A stretch of 64,000 nucleotides of DNA from an uncultured Lachnospiraceae bacterium (GTDB lineage: Bacteria; Bacillota; Clostridia; Lachnospirales; Lachnospiraceae). Below are positions 32,913 through 41,608 of this stretch, piece by piece. Where the stretch lies: contig CAJUFE010000001.1 of NCBI GenBank assembly GCA_910585635.1, positions 186,001 through 250,000 of the forward strand, read 5' to 3'. The translations under genes and the position numbers were made by a program. The notes below the pieces were generated by a model. The model had not been told where the DNA came from, made no database searches, and was given only the letters and a program-made list of their open reading frames with translations. Each line of letters opens with the position of its first letter. Positions within the stretch are counted from its first letter, which is position 1.

Positions 32913-34610
32913 ATGCCGCAAAAAGCAGGGCTCCCTATAGGTATCGAGGATTTTGATCGGATACGGAAAGATGGATCCTACTACGTGGATAAAACAGGAC
33001 TGATCAGGGACATCCTAGATAACATGGCTTATGTGGATCTGTTCACGCGCCCGAGGCGTTTCGGAAAGACCCTGAACATGAGCATGATCAAACATTTCTT
33101 TGAGATCGGCAGCGATTCTGGCCTTTTTGACGGCCTGGAGATCTCCAAGGAAACAGGACTCTGCCACCGATACCAGGGAAGGTTCCCGGTCATCTCGATC
33201 AGCCTAAAAAATGTGGAGAGCGATACGTTTGACCGGGCAAAGAAAAAGATCCGATCGGTCATAGGGGATGAGGCAGTCCGATACCCATTCCTTTCAGACA
33301 GTGACCGATTGAACCAAACAGAACGCCGGCAATATGCAAAGCTGATCGAGCTGGATGACGAGGGTGGTTTTGCGATGTCGGATGAGCTGCTGGAAAACAG
33401 CCTGCTGATGCTGTCGCGTTTTCTCACAAAACACTATGGGCAAAAAACGATCGTCCTGATCGACGAATATGATGTCCCTCTGGATAAGGCCTACCAGGCA
33501 GGCTACTATGACCGGATGGTGGATCTGATCCGGAACCTGTTCGGTCAGGTGCTCAAAACGAACAGCAGCTTGTATTTCGCGGTCCTTACCGGATGCCTCA
33601 GACTTTCAAAAGAAAGCATCTTTACCGGACTCAATAATTTTAAGGTATATACCGTGGAAGATGTGCGCTTTGGGAGATATTTTGGCTTTACCGATGGAGA
33701 AGTCCGGCAGATGTTAGCGTATTATGGTCTTGCAGGTCAGTACGATGCCGTAAGGGAATGGTATGATGGCTATCGGTTCGGGGGGACAGGTATATATTGT
33801 CCGTGGGATGTGATCAATTATTGCGGTGACCTGCGGGATGGAAGTGTGGCGAGACCACAAAATTATTGGGTCAATACCAGCAGCAATAGCATCATCCGAA
33901 AATTTATCGACAAGGCAGACGGGAAGACCAGGGACGAGATCGAGTCGTTGATCAACGGTGCGAGCATCCGAAAGAAGATCCGGCAGGAGCTGACTTACAG
34001 GGATCTGGACAGTACGATCGATAACCTGTGGAGCATCCTTTTTACAACAGGCTATCTGACGAAGTGTGGGGAGGATGAGGGCGGTATGGCAGATCTGGTC
34101 ATCCCCAATAAAGAGATCCGATGGATATTTGAGGAACAGATCCGGGAGCAGTTCGAGGCAGAGACAAGGAAGGATACGGGGATGATCAAAAGCTTCTGCA
34201 GGGCATTTGAGGAAAATGATGCAGCGGCTATCGAGAAAGGCTTTGCTGCCTACCTGCGAAAGACCATCAGTATCCGGGATACCCATGTCAAAAAAGAAAT
34301 GAAAGAGAATTTCTATCATGGGATCTTGCTGGGGCTTTTTGCTAGTATGGATGGATGGAAGGTCAAGTCTAATGCCGAGTCCAGAGAGGGGTACAGCGAT
34401 ATCCATGTGGAGGTCGAGGATAAGGAGCTCGGGATCATCATTGAGTTGAAATATGCAGAAAAAGCGGCTTTTGATGAAGGCTGCCGTGAAGCGTTAAAGC
34501 AGATCGAGGACCGGGGTTACGAGGAGGCATTGATCGATGACGGCATGAAGGTCATCCGCAGATATGGGATCGCATGCTACAAAAAACGGTGCAAGGTGGT
34601 CTCTGGCTGA
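32913..34610 (+). CDS. AAA-ATPase-like / PD-(D/E)XK nuclease-superfamily protein
   Basis: A 565-residue two-domain protein common in gut Clostridia and Bacteroidia. The N-terminal AAA-like domain (about 1-290) starts GLPIGIEDFDRIRKDGSYYV, has the P-loop variant RPRRFGKTLNMSM and a Walker B-like TIVLIDEYDVPL. The C-terminal PDDEXK_9-type domain has GYSDIHVE and IIIELKYA, giving the D...ExK triad. The role is unproven; many paralogues per genome and patchy distribution suggest mobile or defence-like behaviour. A fair promoter (GTGACC, 17 bases, TATACT at 32850) precedes it. Confidence 0.88.
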   Translation: MPQKAGLPIGIEDFDRIRKDGSYYVDKTGLIRDILDNMAYVDLFTRPRRFGKTLNMSMIKHFFEIGSDSGLFDGLEISKETGLCHRYQGRFPVISISLKNVESDTFDRAKKKIRSVIGDEAVRYPFLSDSDRLNQTERRQYAKLIELDDEGGFAMSDELLENSLLMLSRFLTKHYGQKTIVLIDEYDVPLDKAYQAGYYDRMVDLIRNLFGQVLKTNSSLYFAVLTGCLRLSKESIFTGLNNFKVYTVEDVRFGRYFGFTDGEVRQMLAYYGLAGQYDAVREWYDGYRFGGTGIYCPWDVINYCGDLRDGSVARPQNYWVNTSSNSIIRKFIDKADGKTRDEIESLINGASIRKKIRQELTYRDLDSTIDNLWSILFTTGYLTKCGEDEGGMADLVIPNKEIRWIFEEQIREQFEAETRKDTGMIKSFCRAFEENDAAAIEKGFAAYLRKTISIRDTHVKKEMKENFYHGILLGLFASMDGWKVKSNAESREGYSDIHVEVEDKELGIIIELKYAEKAAFDEGCREALKQIEDRGYEEALIDDGMKVIRRYGIACYKKRCKVVSG

Positions 34611-34751
34611 GTTTTGCATCATCGGAGCATTGCCGATCGGTCCTGTTTTAAGCCATATTTGATCAAAGATCAAGCCCACCTTTGAACCGCCAGTTCATTG
34701 ACAGCCCCTGCCAGATCCCTTTAAAATGGCTATGAGGGAGGTGGTCTTGGG

Positions 34752-35399
34752 ATGATCTTTTTGGTGGATCTGGAGAATGTGGGCAGTGAGGGCTTAAGGG
34801 GCGCGCGGTATCTATCCTGGGAGGATGAGGTGATCATCTTCTATAGCCAGGTCTGCGAGAAGGTCCAGCAGGGGTATCTCCATCAGCTCATGGAGGCCTG
34901 CTGCCGCTGGGAGATCTGTAAGCTGAAAAAGACCGGGAAGAACGCTCTGGACTTTTATATCGCGACGAAGCTGGGGGAGATCTTTGGGAGGGGATACCCG
35001 GGGAAGATCGGGATCGTCAGCAGAGACCAGGGATATAAGTCGGTGCGGGACTATTGGAAGAGCCGGGCAAAGCCTTCCAGAGAGGTGATCCTGGGGGTGA
35101 CCCTGGAGCAATGTATCCTGTCGGCACAGGAGGGCCGGGCCAGGACGGCGCAGGTCAGGGAGTGGCTGCGGCCCGTCCGGCTGGAGACGGAGTTTGTCCG
35201 CTATCAGGAACGGCTGCGGATCCGGGAGAGCCTGGAGATGGCTTTTGCCGATACGGGCTATCAGGAGCAGCTGGGGAGGATCGTTGGGCTCTTTGAGAAG
35301 CAGTCGGGCAAGAAGATCCTTTATCTGGATACGGTGAAAAATTTCGGCAAGAAGGATGGGCTGGAGATCTATCGGAAGATGAGGACGTTGATCGGGTGA
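34752..35399 (+). CDS. PIN/NYN-like domain protein
   Basis: A 215-residue protein starting MIFLVDLENVG, with acidic residues at the positions expected for PIN/NYN-type nucleases: D6-E8-N9, an aspartate in KNALDFYIATKLGE (about 77) and one in IVSRDQGYKSV (about 97). The C-terminal 100 residues are helical and unassigned. Such domains cut RNA using metal ions. GGGAGG lies ten bases upstream of ATG 34752. It stands alone between the PD-(D/E)XK/AAA gene and the relic region, with no antitoxin-like partner visible. Confidence 0.75.
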   Translation: MIFLVDLENVGSEGLRGARYLSWEDEVIIFYSQVCEKVQQGYLHQLMEACCRWEICKLKKTGKNALDFYIATKLGEIFGRGYPGKIGIVSRDQGYKSVRDYWKSRAKPSREVILGVTLEQCILSAQEGRARTAQVREWLRPVRLETEFVRYQERLRIRESLEMAFADTGYQEQLGRIVGLFEKQSGKKILYLDTVKNFGKKDGLEIYRKMRTLIG

Positions 35400-35424
35400 A
35401 AGAGGGATAAGACGATATTGGAGA

Positions 35425-35504
35425 GCAAGATACTGCTTATACGCGATATACGGGCGTCCCCATGTGGTTTGAACGCCATATCGTGTATATAGCAGTGATC
35501 TTGC
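35425..35504. repeat. Long imperfect inverted repeat
   Basis: The arm from 35425 (GCAAGATACTGCTTATAC...) pairs with the arm ending at 35504 (...AGCAGTGATCTTGC) over about 30 bases with small bulges; the loop is about 17 bases. No T-run follows, so it is not a simple terminator. It lies between the PIN-like gene and the EIIA relic. Confidence 0.75.
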
Positions 35505-35552
35505 GACAGCCCCTGATCTTATAGAAAAAGATGATCAGTCCAGAAGTTCGGT

Positions 35553-35820
35553 CTATCGGCTGATCCTGAGGAACCATTCCCCAGCCTCTATGGCGCCGTC
35601 AGCGATCGGCTCGATCGAGGTATCCCCATCCCCATTGGTCAGGACCGTGATGATCGTCGCCGGGTGGCCTGCCGCGGCGATCTTCTTTCGATCCATAGAG
35701 AGGAGCAGATCTCCCTTTTTCACCAGCTGTCCTTCTTTTACCTTGCAGGAGAACCCTTCTCCGGCCATGGCTACCGTGTCGATGCCTACATGGAGCAGGA
35801 TCTCCAGGGCGGCGGCGTCT
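35553..35820 (-). pseudogene. Truncated PTS glucose-family EIIA domain
   Basis: The minus frame encodes the C-terminal two thirds of a Crr-type EIIA domain: ALEILLHVGIDTV with the phospho-histidine, GEGFSCKVKEGQLVKKGDLL and the ending ITVLTNGD. N-terminal EIIA sequence and any IIBC part are missing. The 5' end abuts the truncated regulator on the other strand, so both were cut by one deletion. EIIA passes phosphate from HPr to the sugar-specific permease. Confidence 0.75.
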
Positions 35821-35834
35821 TTGTGGACGAAAAG

Positions 35835-36341
35835 ATGCGCGGGAACCCTTTGGTGTATAATTCCGCCACATTGGTCCCCTATAAGGATCTCCGCTCCCAG
35901 ATGATCCATCTCAAAAAGACGCCGGCGGCGCCGAAGCTGCAAAAGATCTTTGATCTGAAGGAAAAGGATATGGTGTGGGCGTTCAAGCGCATCCGGATCA
36001 TGGACCATCAAAAGACCCAGATCGAGACCGGCTATATGCCCTGTACGCTCTTCCCGGTGATGGACAGGGGAGTGGTGGAGGACTCCATCCAGGAATTTGC
36101 GATCGAAGAGGGCTATAGGATCTCCCATTTTATGACCAACTATCGGGCGGCACAGCTTACCAGGGAGGAGGCAGAGCTATTGAACTGTAAAAAGAGCACG
36201 CCGGCGCTCCTGATCAAGTCCAGAGGATTTTTGCGGGACGGCGCTGTCTTTGTTTCCAGTGAGATCGTCGCGGTGGACTATGAGTGTACCTATGTTGTGC
36301 CGTTCAATAAAGAGGTCTTTCGCAAAAGACGGAAGCAGTAG
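35835..36341 (+). pseudogene. GntR-family regulator reduced to its UTRA ligand domain
   Basis: The C-terminal 135 residues match the UTRA effector domain of GntR/HutC regulators: KIFDLKEKDMVWAFKRIRIM, GYMPCTLFPV, then TPALLIKSRGFLRDG and IVAVDYECTYVVPF. The N-terminal winged helix is absent; upstream codons lie over the EIIA relic on the opposite strand. A divergent pair of PTS gene and GntR regulator is common for sugars such as trehalose or beta-glucosides, which suggests what was lost. Without a DNA-binding domain it cannot act as a normal repressor. Confidence 0.75.
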
Positions 36342-36375
36342 CGGCGGCCATCTCGCTATCTTTGGTCAGCGCTGC

Positions 36376-38217
36376 TCATACCGGCAAACTGTCCCCGCCG
36401 CAGAGCGCCCCATATCCCAGCTCCCTGTTGGGCCACTCCGTAAACCCTGGCAGCTGTCTGGCTCCACGGATCAGATAGGCTTTTACTTTTTCCCCGAACA
36501 GATAGGGGTCCTCCCCCTGGACCACCCCCCACTCCATCATCAGCGCCGCCGTCCCTGTCACAAAGGGGGCCGCAAAGGAGGTCCCGGTGACGCTGGCATA
36601 TCCGCCTCCTGCGGACACGGTCACGATGTCGGTCCCGGGGGCCGCCAGCTCCGGCTTGATCTGGTCGGTGAGCCGGGTATAGCCCCGTCCGGAGAAATCC
36701 GCATAGGCTTGGTAGGCGGGATCGTAGGCCCCCACGGAGATCGCCTTCGCGGCAGTGGAGGGGATGGTCAGGGTGGTCTCCGGGGAAGGGGAGAGGAAAC
36801 GGGTGGAGGGGTTCAAGATCCCATGAGAAGGGAGCCAGAGATCGTACTGCCCTGTGACCAGCCGTACCGGCTCTAAGAGGATCCGCCAGATCCCACTGTC
36901 GATATAGTCCTTCTCGGGGATAAAGTCCATGTAGATCTCCTGGGCCTGGCTGTAGGGGCTGGCGCTCCCGTGATAGACCAGGATCTGGGTCTTTCCATGG
37001 GCAAAGCGCTGGGTACCCAGCCGCTCGGAGAAGGGGCCCAGCCGCTCCCCGGAGGGCGTCATGAGGCTCACCCGGAACTGGTCGGCAAAGGATTTCCACA
37101 GCTGTACGCTGAACGACGTTTCATAGGGGGCCACGGAGAGGAGGACCTCCGTGCTCTGTCCCGGGGCGAGCTGCCCGGCGGCATGTCCCCCGCTCCCCCC
37201 CTCATTCCCGGTGCCTATCACGATCACGTTCCGGCCGTAGTCCGCCGCCCCATCGATGAAGGTCTCCAAAAGGCTGGTCCCATCGTGGGAGCCGTAGGTG
37301 TTCCCAAAGCTGATATTGACCGCCACCGGCCTTGCCAGCTCCACCGCTTTCCTGAGGACAAAGTCCAGAGCCCGCATCAGCTGGGTGGTCCGGGGAAAGC
37401 CCTGGGGGTCCGCAGTCCCCAGCTTCACCACCAAAAGCTGGCTCTCATAGGCTACCCCCCGGTACCGGCCCTGGCTCTCCCTGCCGTTCCCCGCCGCGAT
37501 CCCCGCCACCGCTGTCCCATGGCCGCTGGAGTCCACGGAAGGGACCAGACGGAGGGCCGCGGCCCGCCCCCCCTGGCCTCCCTGTGCGGCCCCTTCTTGG
37601 CCTCTCTGTCCGACGGTCTCCTGGCCTCCCTGTGCGGCCCCTTCTTGACCTCTCTGTCCGGCGGCCCCCTGGCCTTCCTGGCCAGCGCCTCCCTGCCGTC
37701 CCTGTCCGGCGGCCCGCAGCGCCTCATCGATCGCGTCCCGGTCGAAGACCTGGTCCAGCGTCTGGTCCCACAGGTACAAGATCCGGGTGCTGCCGTCCCT
37801 ATTGCAAAAATCCTGGTGCAGGTAGTCGATCCCCGAATCCAGCACCGCCACCAGCACACCTTTTCCGCTAAGGCCCAGCCCGCCGTCCTGCATAGGTGTG
37901 AGACAGGAGGCTGCCCTTGCCCGGTAAACGGCAAAGAACAGCCTCTTTGGTTTCTCGATATAGCTGATCTGGGGAAGTGCGCTGACCGCCCCGATCAGCT
38001 CCTGGGGTACATAGAGCACCGCATAGCCGCCTAAGAGCTCCTCCCCCCGGATCCCCATGTCGTAGACAGCCTGCAGGTCCCCGGTATACCGCACGATCAG
38101 CTCCCAGGTCCTTTCCCGGGAATCATACCCTGTCTCTAAGTCGATCGACTTCTCCCGCTCCTCCTCTGTAGCGTCCATGGCCAGGTTCAGCAGTTCATCC
38201 ACTTTCTGATCTTCCAT
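36376..38217 (-). CDS. S8-family subtilisin-like serine protease
   Basis: A 613-residue protease with the catalytic triad in order: D in AVLDSGIDYLH (about residue 128), H in DSSGHGTAVAGI (about 232) and S in TGTSFAAPFVTG (about 558). There is no signal peptide and a region of about 170 residues lies between the catalytic parts, the layout of the clostridial CspABC-like group that acts on spore germination proteins. A Gly/Gln repeat insert (about 190-218) interrupts the sequence between D and H. GGGGGAG precedes ATG 38217. Role in germination is an inference from family layout only. Confidence 0.87.
   Translation of the reverse strand: MEDQKVDELLNLAMDATEEEREKSIDLETGYDSRERTWELIVRYTGDLQAVYDMGIRGEELLGGYAVLYVPQELIGAVSALPQISYIEKPKRLFFAVYRARAASCLTPMQDGGLGLSGKGVLVAVLDSGIDYLHQDFCNRDGSTRILYLWDQTLDQVFDRDAIDEALRAAGQGRQGGAGQEGQGAAGQRGQEGAAQGGQETVGQRGQEGAAQGGQGGRAAALRLVPSVDSSGHGTAVAGIAAGNGRESQGRYRGVAYESQLLVVKLGTADPQGFPRTTQLMRALDFVLRKAVELARPVAVNISFGNTYGSHDGTSLLETFIDGAADYGRNVIVIGTGNEGGSGGHAAGQLAPGQSTEVLLSVAPYETSFSVQLWKSFADQFRVSLMTPSGERLGPFSERLGTQRFAHGKTQILVYHGSASPYSQAQEIYMDFIPEKDYIDSGIWRILLEPVRLVTGQYDLWLPSHGILNPSTRFLSPSPETTLTIPSTAAKAISVGAYDPAYQAYADFSGRGYTRLTDQIKPELAAPGTDIVTVSAGGGYASVTGTSFAAPFVTGTAALMMEWGVVQGEDPYLFGEKVKAYLIRGARQLPGFTEWPNRELGYGALCGGDSLPV
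37573..37668 (-). repeat. Two 48-bp in-frame repeats in the S8 protease
   Basis: Copies at 37573-37620 and 37621-37668 encode GQEGAAQGGQ-type segments of 16 residues on the minus strand. Degenerate Gly/Gln copies extend the tract on the 5' side of the gene. They lie in a surface linker between the catalytic Asp and His. Confidence 0.85.
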
Positions 38218-38408
38218 CCAACTCCCCCTCTGTGCGCAGATCCATCCCTATATCTTATCATCTCGGCTCTCAAAAGATGCGTGGCTATTTTAAGTAGATA
38301 CAATGGCATCCGGGCTTTAGGAGGGCGATGTTTCTGTGATCATATTGGAGAAAATACCCCGCCCAGATCGTTATAGAAAGCAAAATGATCATATAAGGAG
38401 ATGGATTT

Positions 38409-38768
38409 ATGGGATGTTTAGGAAATGTGATCTGGTTTATCTGCGGCGGGATGATCAGTGGTCTGAGCTGGTGTCTGGCAGGATGTCTTTGGTGCATCAC
38501 GATCGTTGGGATACCGGTGGGGGTGCAGTGCTTTAAGTTCGCGACGCTGAGCTTTTTCCCCTTCGGAAAGGAAGTGGCCTACGGAGGCGGAGCCGGCTCT
38601 TTCCTGCTCAATGTGATCTGGCTCCTGGTCTCCGGGCTGCCGCTGGCATTGGAGCATCTGGCGATCGGAGCCTTGCTCTGTGTGACCATCGTGGGGATCC
38701 CCTTTGGCCTGCAGCAGTTCAAGCTGGCCAAGCTGGCGTTGATGCCCTTTGGGGCAGAGATCTGCTGA
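38409..38768 (+). CDS. YccF-family inner membrane protein
   Basis: A 119-residue membrane protein made of two similar halves, each with a hydrophobic stretch and the family motif: CITIVGIPVGVQCFKFATLSFFPFG in the first (about 29-53) and CVTIVGIPFGLQQFKLAKLALMPFG in the second (about 91-115). This internal duplication is typical of YccF domains. Function in bacteria is not established. AAGGAG lies nine bases before ATG 38409. Confidence 0.9.
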   Translation: MGCLGNVIWFICGGMISGLSWCLAGCLWCITIVGIPVGVQCFKFATLSFFPFGKEVAYGGGAGSFLLNVIWLLVSGLPLALEHLAIGALLCVTIVGIPFGLQQFKLAKLALMPFGAEIC

Positions 38769-38977
38769 GGGGAGAGGTCTGCTGAGAGGAGAGGTCTGAT
38801 AAAGCGTTCCACATGCTCCTGCTGATGGTCTTTTATGTCTCCATCGCATCATGATCTTTACGATCTTTCCGTGGACGATCCTTACGGTCTTTATGTGGAT
38901 CGGATCTTAAAAAGATACCAGAAATGGATACAAAGGTGTGGAATAAAAGGATACAAAAGTGTACCAGAAAAGAATGG

Positions 38978-39006
38978 TTGCAACGGTCTGACGCATGTGC
39001 TATATT
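38978..39006 (+). promoter_or_regulatory. Promoter of rarA
   Basis: TTGCAA at 38978-38983, 17-base spacer, TATATT at 39001-39006, placing the start of transcription about 20 bases before the rarA ATG. Bases 38978-38993 match the TetR promoter at 18141 at 15 of 16 positions. Confidence 0.7.
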
Positions 39007-39033
39007 GAGAGGAAAAGGGGGTGGGAGGCGATC

Positions 39034-40362
39034 ATGGAGATGGAACAGATGACACTTTTCGAGCGGGAGGATACCATGCCCTTAGCGGCGCGTCTGCGCC
39101 CGCAGACCCTGGATGCGTTTGTGGGGCAGGACCATCTGCTGGGCAAGGGGAAGGTCCTGCGCCGTTTGATCGAGAGCGACCACATCTCCTCCATGATCTT
39201 CTGGGGGCCGCCCGGGGTGGGGAAGACCACGCTGGCCCGTGTGATCGCGAACCGGACCAACGCCGCTTTTATCAACTTTTCCGCCGTCACCAGCGGGATC
39301 AAGGAGATCCGGACGGTCATGCAGAAGGCGGAGGAGAACCGGCGGTATGGGGAAAAGACCATCCTGTTCGTGGATGAGATCCATCGTTTCAATAAAGCCC
39401 AGCAGGATGCCTTCCTCCCCTTTGTGGAAAAAGGGAGCATCATCCTGATCGGCGCCACCACAGAGAACCCTTCCTTTGAGATCAACAGCGCGCTGCTGTC
39501 ACGCTGCAAGGTATTCGTCATGCAGGGGTTGGGAAGGGAGGACCTGGTGACGCTCCTTTCCCGTGCCCTGTCGGACCCTAAAGGGTTTGGCAGGCAGAAC
39601 GTGGCGATCCCTTCGGATATGCTGGAGATGATCGCGGAGTTTGCCAACGGAGATGCCCGGACCGCCCTGTCCACCCTGGAGATGGTGGTCTTAAACGGGG
39701 AACTGGACGCCGACAAGATCACGGTGACTAAGGAAACCTTGGAGCAGTGCATCGCAAAAAGATCCCTGCTCTACGATAAAAAGGGGGAGGAGCACTATAA
39801 CCTGATCTCCGCCCTCCATAAATCCATGCGCAATTCCGATCCGGACGCGGCGGTCTATTGGCTGGCCCGTATGCTGGAGGCGGGAGAGGATCCGCTGTAT
39901 GTGGCCAGGCGCGTCATCCGCTTTGCCAGCGAGGATGTGGGGCTGGCCGATCCCCGCGCCTTAGAGACCGCCGTGGCCGCCTACCAGGCCTGCCATTTCC
40001 TGGGGATGCCGGAATGCACGGTACACCTGACGCAGGCGGTGGTATACCTGTCCTTAGCGCCCAAGTCTAATGCGCTCTATACTGCCTATGAGAGCGCGAA
40101 AAAGGATGCCCTCTCCCAGTTGGCAGAGCCGGTCCCCCTGATCTTGCGCAATGCCGTGACCGATCTGATGGGGACATGGGGCTATGGGAAAGGGTATCGA
40201 TATGCTCATGACGCAAAGGACCGGCTGACCAATATGCAGTGCCTGCCCACTTCTCTGGCTGGACGGGAGTATTATCGGCCTACGGACCAGGGGGCGGAGG
40301 AACGGTACAGAGCCCGCCTGGAGAAGATCAAGGAATGGAAGTCTCTGCATGCCTCCTCGTAG
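39034..40362 (+). CDS. rarA: Replication-associated recombination protein A
   Basis: RarA (MgsA) is an AAA+ ATPase related to clamp loaders that acts at stalled replication forks. The 442 residues show MPLAARLRPQTLDAFVGQDH, Walker A GPPGVGKTTLA, Walker B ILFVDEIHRF, sensor GATTENPSFEIN and arginine-finger region ALLSRCKVF, followed by the C-terminal tetramerisation part with KSMRNSDPDAAVYWLARML and YESAKKDA. Length is normal. Start ATG 39034 follows GGGAGG. It stands as a single gene between its own promoter and a strong terminator. Confidence 0.96.
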   Translation: MEMEQMTLFEREDTMPLAARLRPQTLDAFVGQDHLLGKGKVLRRLIESDHISSMIFWGPPGVGKTTLARVIANRTNAAFINFSAVTSGIKEIRTVMQKAEENRRYGEKTILFVDEIHRFNKAQQDAFLPFVEKGSIILIGATTENPSFEINSALLSRCKVFVMQGLGREDLVTLLSRALSDPKGFGRQNVAIPSDMLEMIAEFANGDARTALSTLEMVVLNGELDADKITVTKETLEQCIAKRSLLYDKKGEEHYNLISALHKSMRNSDPDAAVYWLARMLEAGEDPLYVARRVIRFASEDVGLADPRALETAVAAYQACHFLGMPECTVHLTQAVVYLSLAPKSNALYTAYESAKKDALSQLAEPVPLILRNAVTDLMGTWGYGKGYRYAHDAKDRLTNMQCLPTSLAGREYYRPTDQGAEERYRARLEKIKEWKSLHASS

Positions 40363-40393
40363 GTCTATCATCGAACGGTTTTCATATTTTGCT

Positions 40394-40422
40394 GCGGCTT
40401 TGATCAAAAGCCGCCTTTTTTT
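40394..40422 (+). terminator. rho-independent terminator of rarA
   Basis: GCGGCTTT, loop TGATC, AAAAGCCGC (40394-40414), then seven T and a further T-rich run. Strong intrinsic terminator 30 bases after the stop codon. Confidence 0.9.
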
Positions 40423-40480
40423 ATTTTACTTTTTGGTTTTTCATGCTATCATTTTTACAGAGGACAGAGGGAGGGGCAAG

Positions 40481-41533
40481 ATGGGGAACACATGGAAGGT
40501 GGCAGTCTGGGGGGCGCGGGGATCGATGCCTGTGGCTTCCTCGGAGTTTTTTGGCTATGGCGGGAACACGGCCTGTATCTCGGTGGACCGGGGCGAAGGC
40601 GGTATCGTGGTCTTTGATGCCGGGAGCGGCCTGGCACGGCTGGGGGAGAGCCTGGCAGAGGGGCCGGAGGAGAGCTTGGCAGATGGGAAAAAGGAGCCGG
40701 AAGGGTCTAAAGGGAGAGGAGCCGGGCCTATGGACCGGGGCAGGGAAAAAAGGGTCCACATCCTGCTGAGCCATCTCCACCTGGACCATATCATCGGGCT
40801 TTTCGGCTTTCGGCTGTTCCATGACCCCGACGCCCAGATCCACATCTACGGACAGGGGAGCGGAGGGAGCCTGCAGAGGCAGCTGGAGCATCTTTTCGGT
40901 CTGCCCTACTGGCCCATGGGCCTGGAGGATATGAGGGCGGATGTCCGGATCCATGAGGTCAGGCCGGGGGAGAGCTTCTTGCTTGCGGAAAACACAGAGC
41001 GGCTTGGCAGAGCGGGAGAGACAAAGGAGGCCGGGTGTGTGCGGATCCATACCCTTCCGGGAAAGCATCCGGGAGGCAGCCTCCTCTACTGCCTGGAGGA
41101 GGGAGATAAGAGCCTCGTCCATGCCCTGGACTGCGAGCCAGATCGCGAGCTGGGGGAGGAGCTGGCCGCATTTGCCAGGAACAGCAGCCTTTTGATATGG
41201 GACGGGACCTTCACAAAAGAGGAGCTTTTGCGGCGGAAGGGCTGGGGCCATTCCTCCTGGGAGCAGGGGATCGGTATGCGGCGGGCAGCAGGCGCGGCCA
41301 AGGTCTTGATCACCCACCACGCACCTGAGCATACGGATCGCTTTTTACAGGAGCAGGAGGAGTTGGCAAGGGCGGTGGATGAGGCCTGCTGTTTTGCACG
41401 GGAAGGGATGGTGCTCTGGATCGGAAGTGGGCAGCCCGGGCCATCCTGTGTGCAGGATACAGTCTTGGATGCGGTGAGCCACCAAGGAAGAAGGGGCGAG
41501 GGCGATCGAGGGAGAGCCGTTGAGGAAGGGTAG
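40481..41533 (+). CDS. MBL-fold metallo-hydrolase
   Basis: A 350-residue metallo-beta-lactamase-fold protein: WGARGSMPVASSEFFGYGGN at the start, the metal site SHLHLDHIIG (about 105), GKHPGGSLLY and later histidines in ITHHAPEHTD. The opening WGARGS...YGGNT motif is shared with a group of MBL proteins often found beside adenylate cyclases. A charged, repeat-like insert (about 62-90) precedes the metal motif. ATG 40481 follows GGGAGGGGC. With the cyclase gene 75 bases downstream, a role in hydrolysing a cyclic nucleotide is possible but unproven. Confidence 0.83.
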   Translation: MGNTWKVAVWGARGSMPVASSEFFGYGGNTACISVDRGEGGIVVFDAGSGLARLGESLAEGPEESLADGKKEPEGSKGRGAGPMDRGREKRVHILLSHLHLDHIIGLFGFRLFHDPDAQIHIYGQGSGGSLQRQLEHLFGLPYWPMGLEDMRADVRIHEVRPGESFLLAENTERLGRAGETKEAGCVRIHTLPGKHPGGSLLYCLEEGDKSLVHALDCEPDRELGEELAAFARNSSLLIWDGTFTKEELLRRKGWGHSSWEQGIGMRRAAGAAKVLITHHAPEHTDRFLQEQEELARAVDEACCFAREGMVLWIGSGQPGPSCVQDTVLDAVSHQGRRGEGDRGRAVEEG

Positions 41534-41587
41534 TTAAGGAAGGGCAGTTTAAGGAAGGGCAGTTTAAGGAAGGGTAGTTTAAGGAAG
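41522..41587. repeat. Four tandem 15-bp units between the MBL and cyclase genes
   Basis: AAGGAAGGGCAGTTT (with TAG for CAG in some copies) repeats with period 15 from about 41522 to 41587. Each copy carries an AAGGA ribosome-site-like core; the first overlaps the MBL stop codon. Confidence 0.85.
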
Positions 41588-41608
41588 AAAGCAGCTCAGG
41601 GAGGGTAT

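Noticed and set aside
32913..34610. Defence-system call for the PD-(D/E)XK/AAA protein with the PIN-like gene
   Set aside because: The two genes are separately spaced, and no recognised defence gene set or partner is present. Domain content alone does not support a named system.
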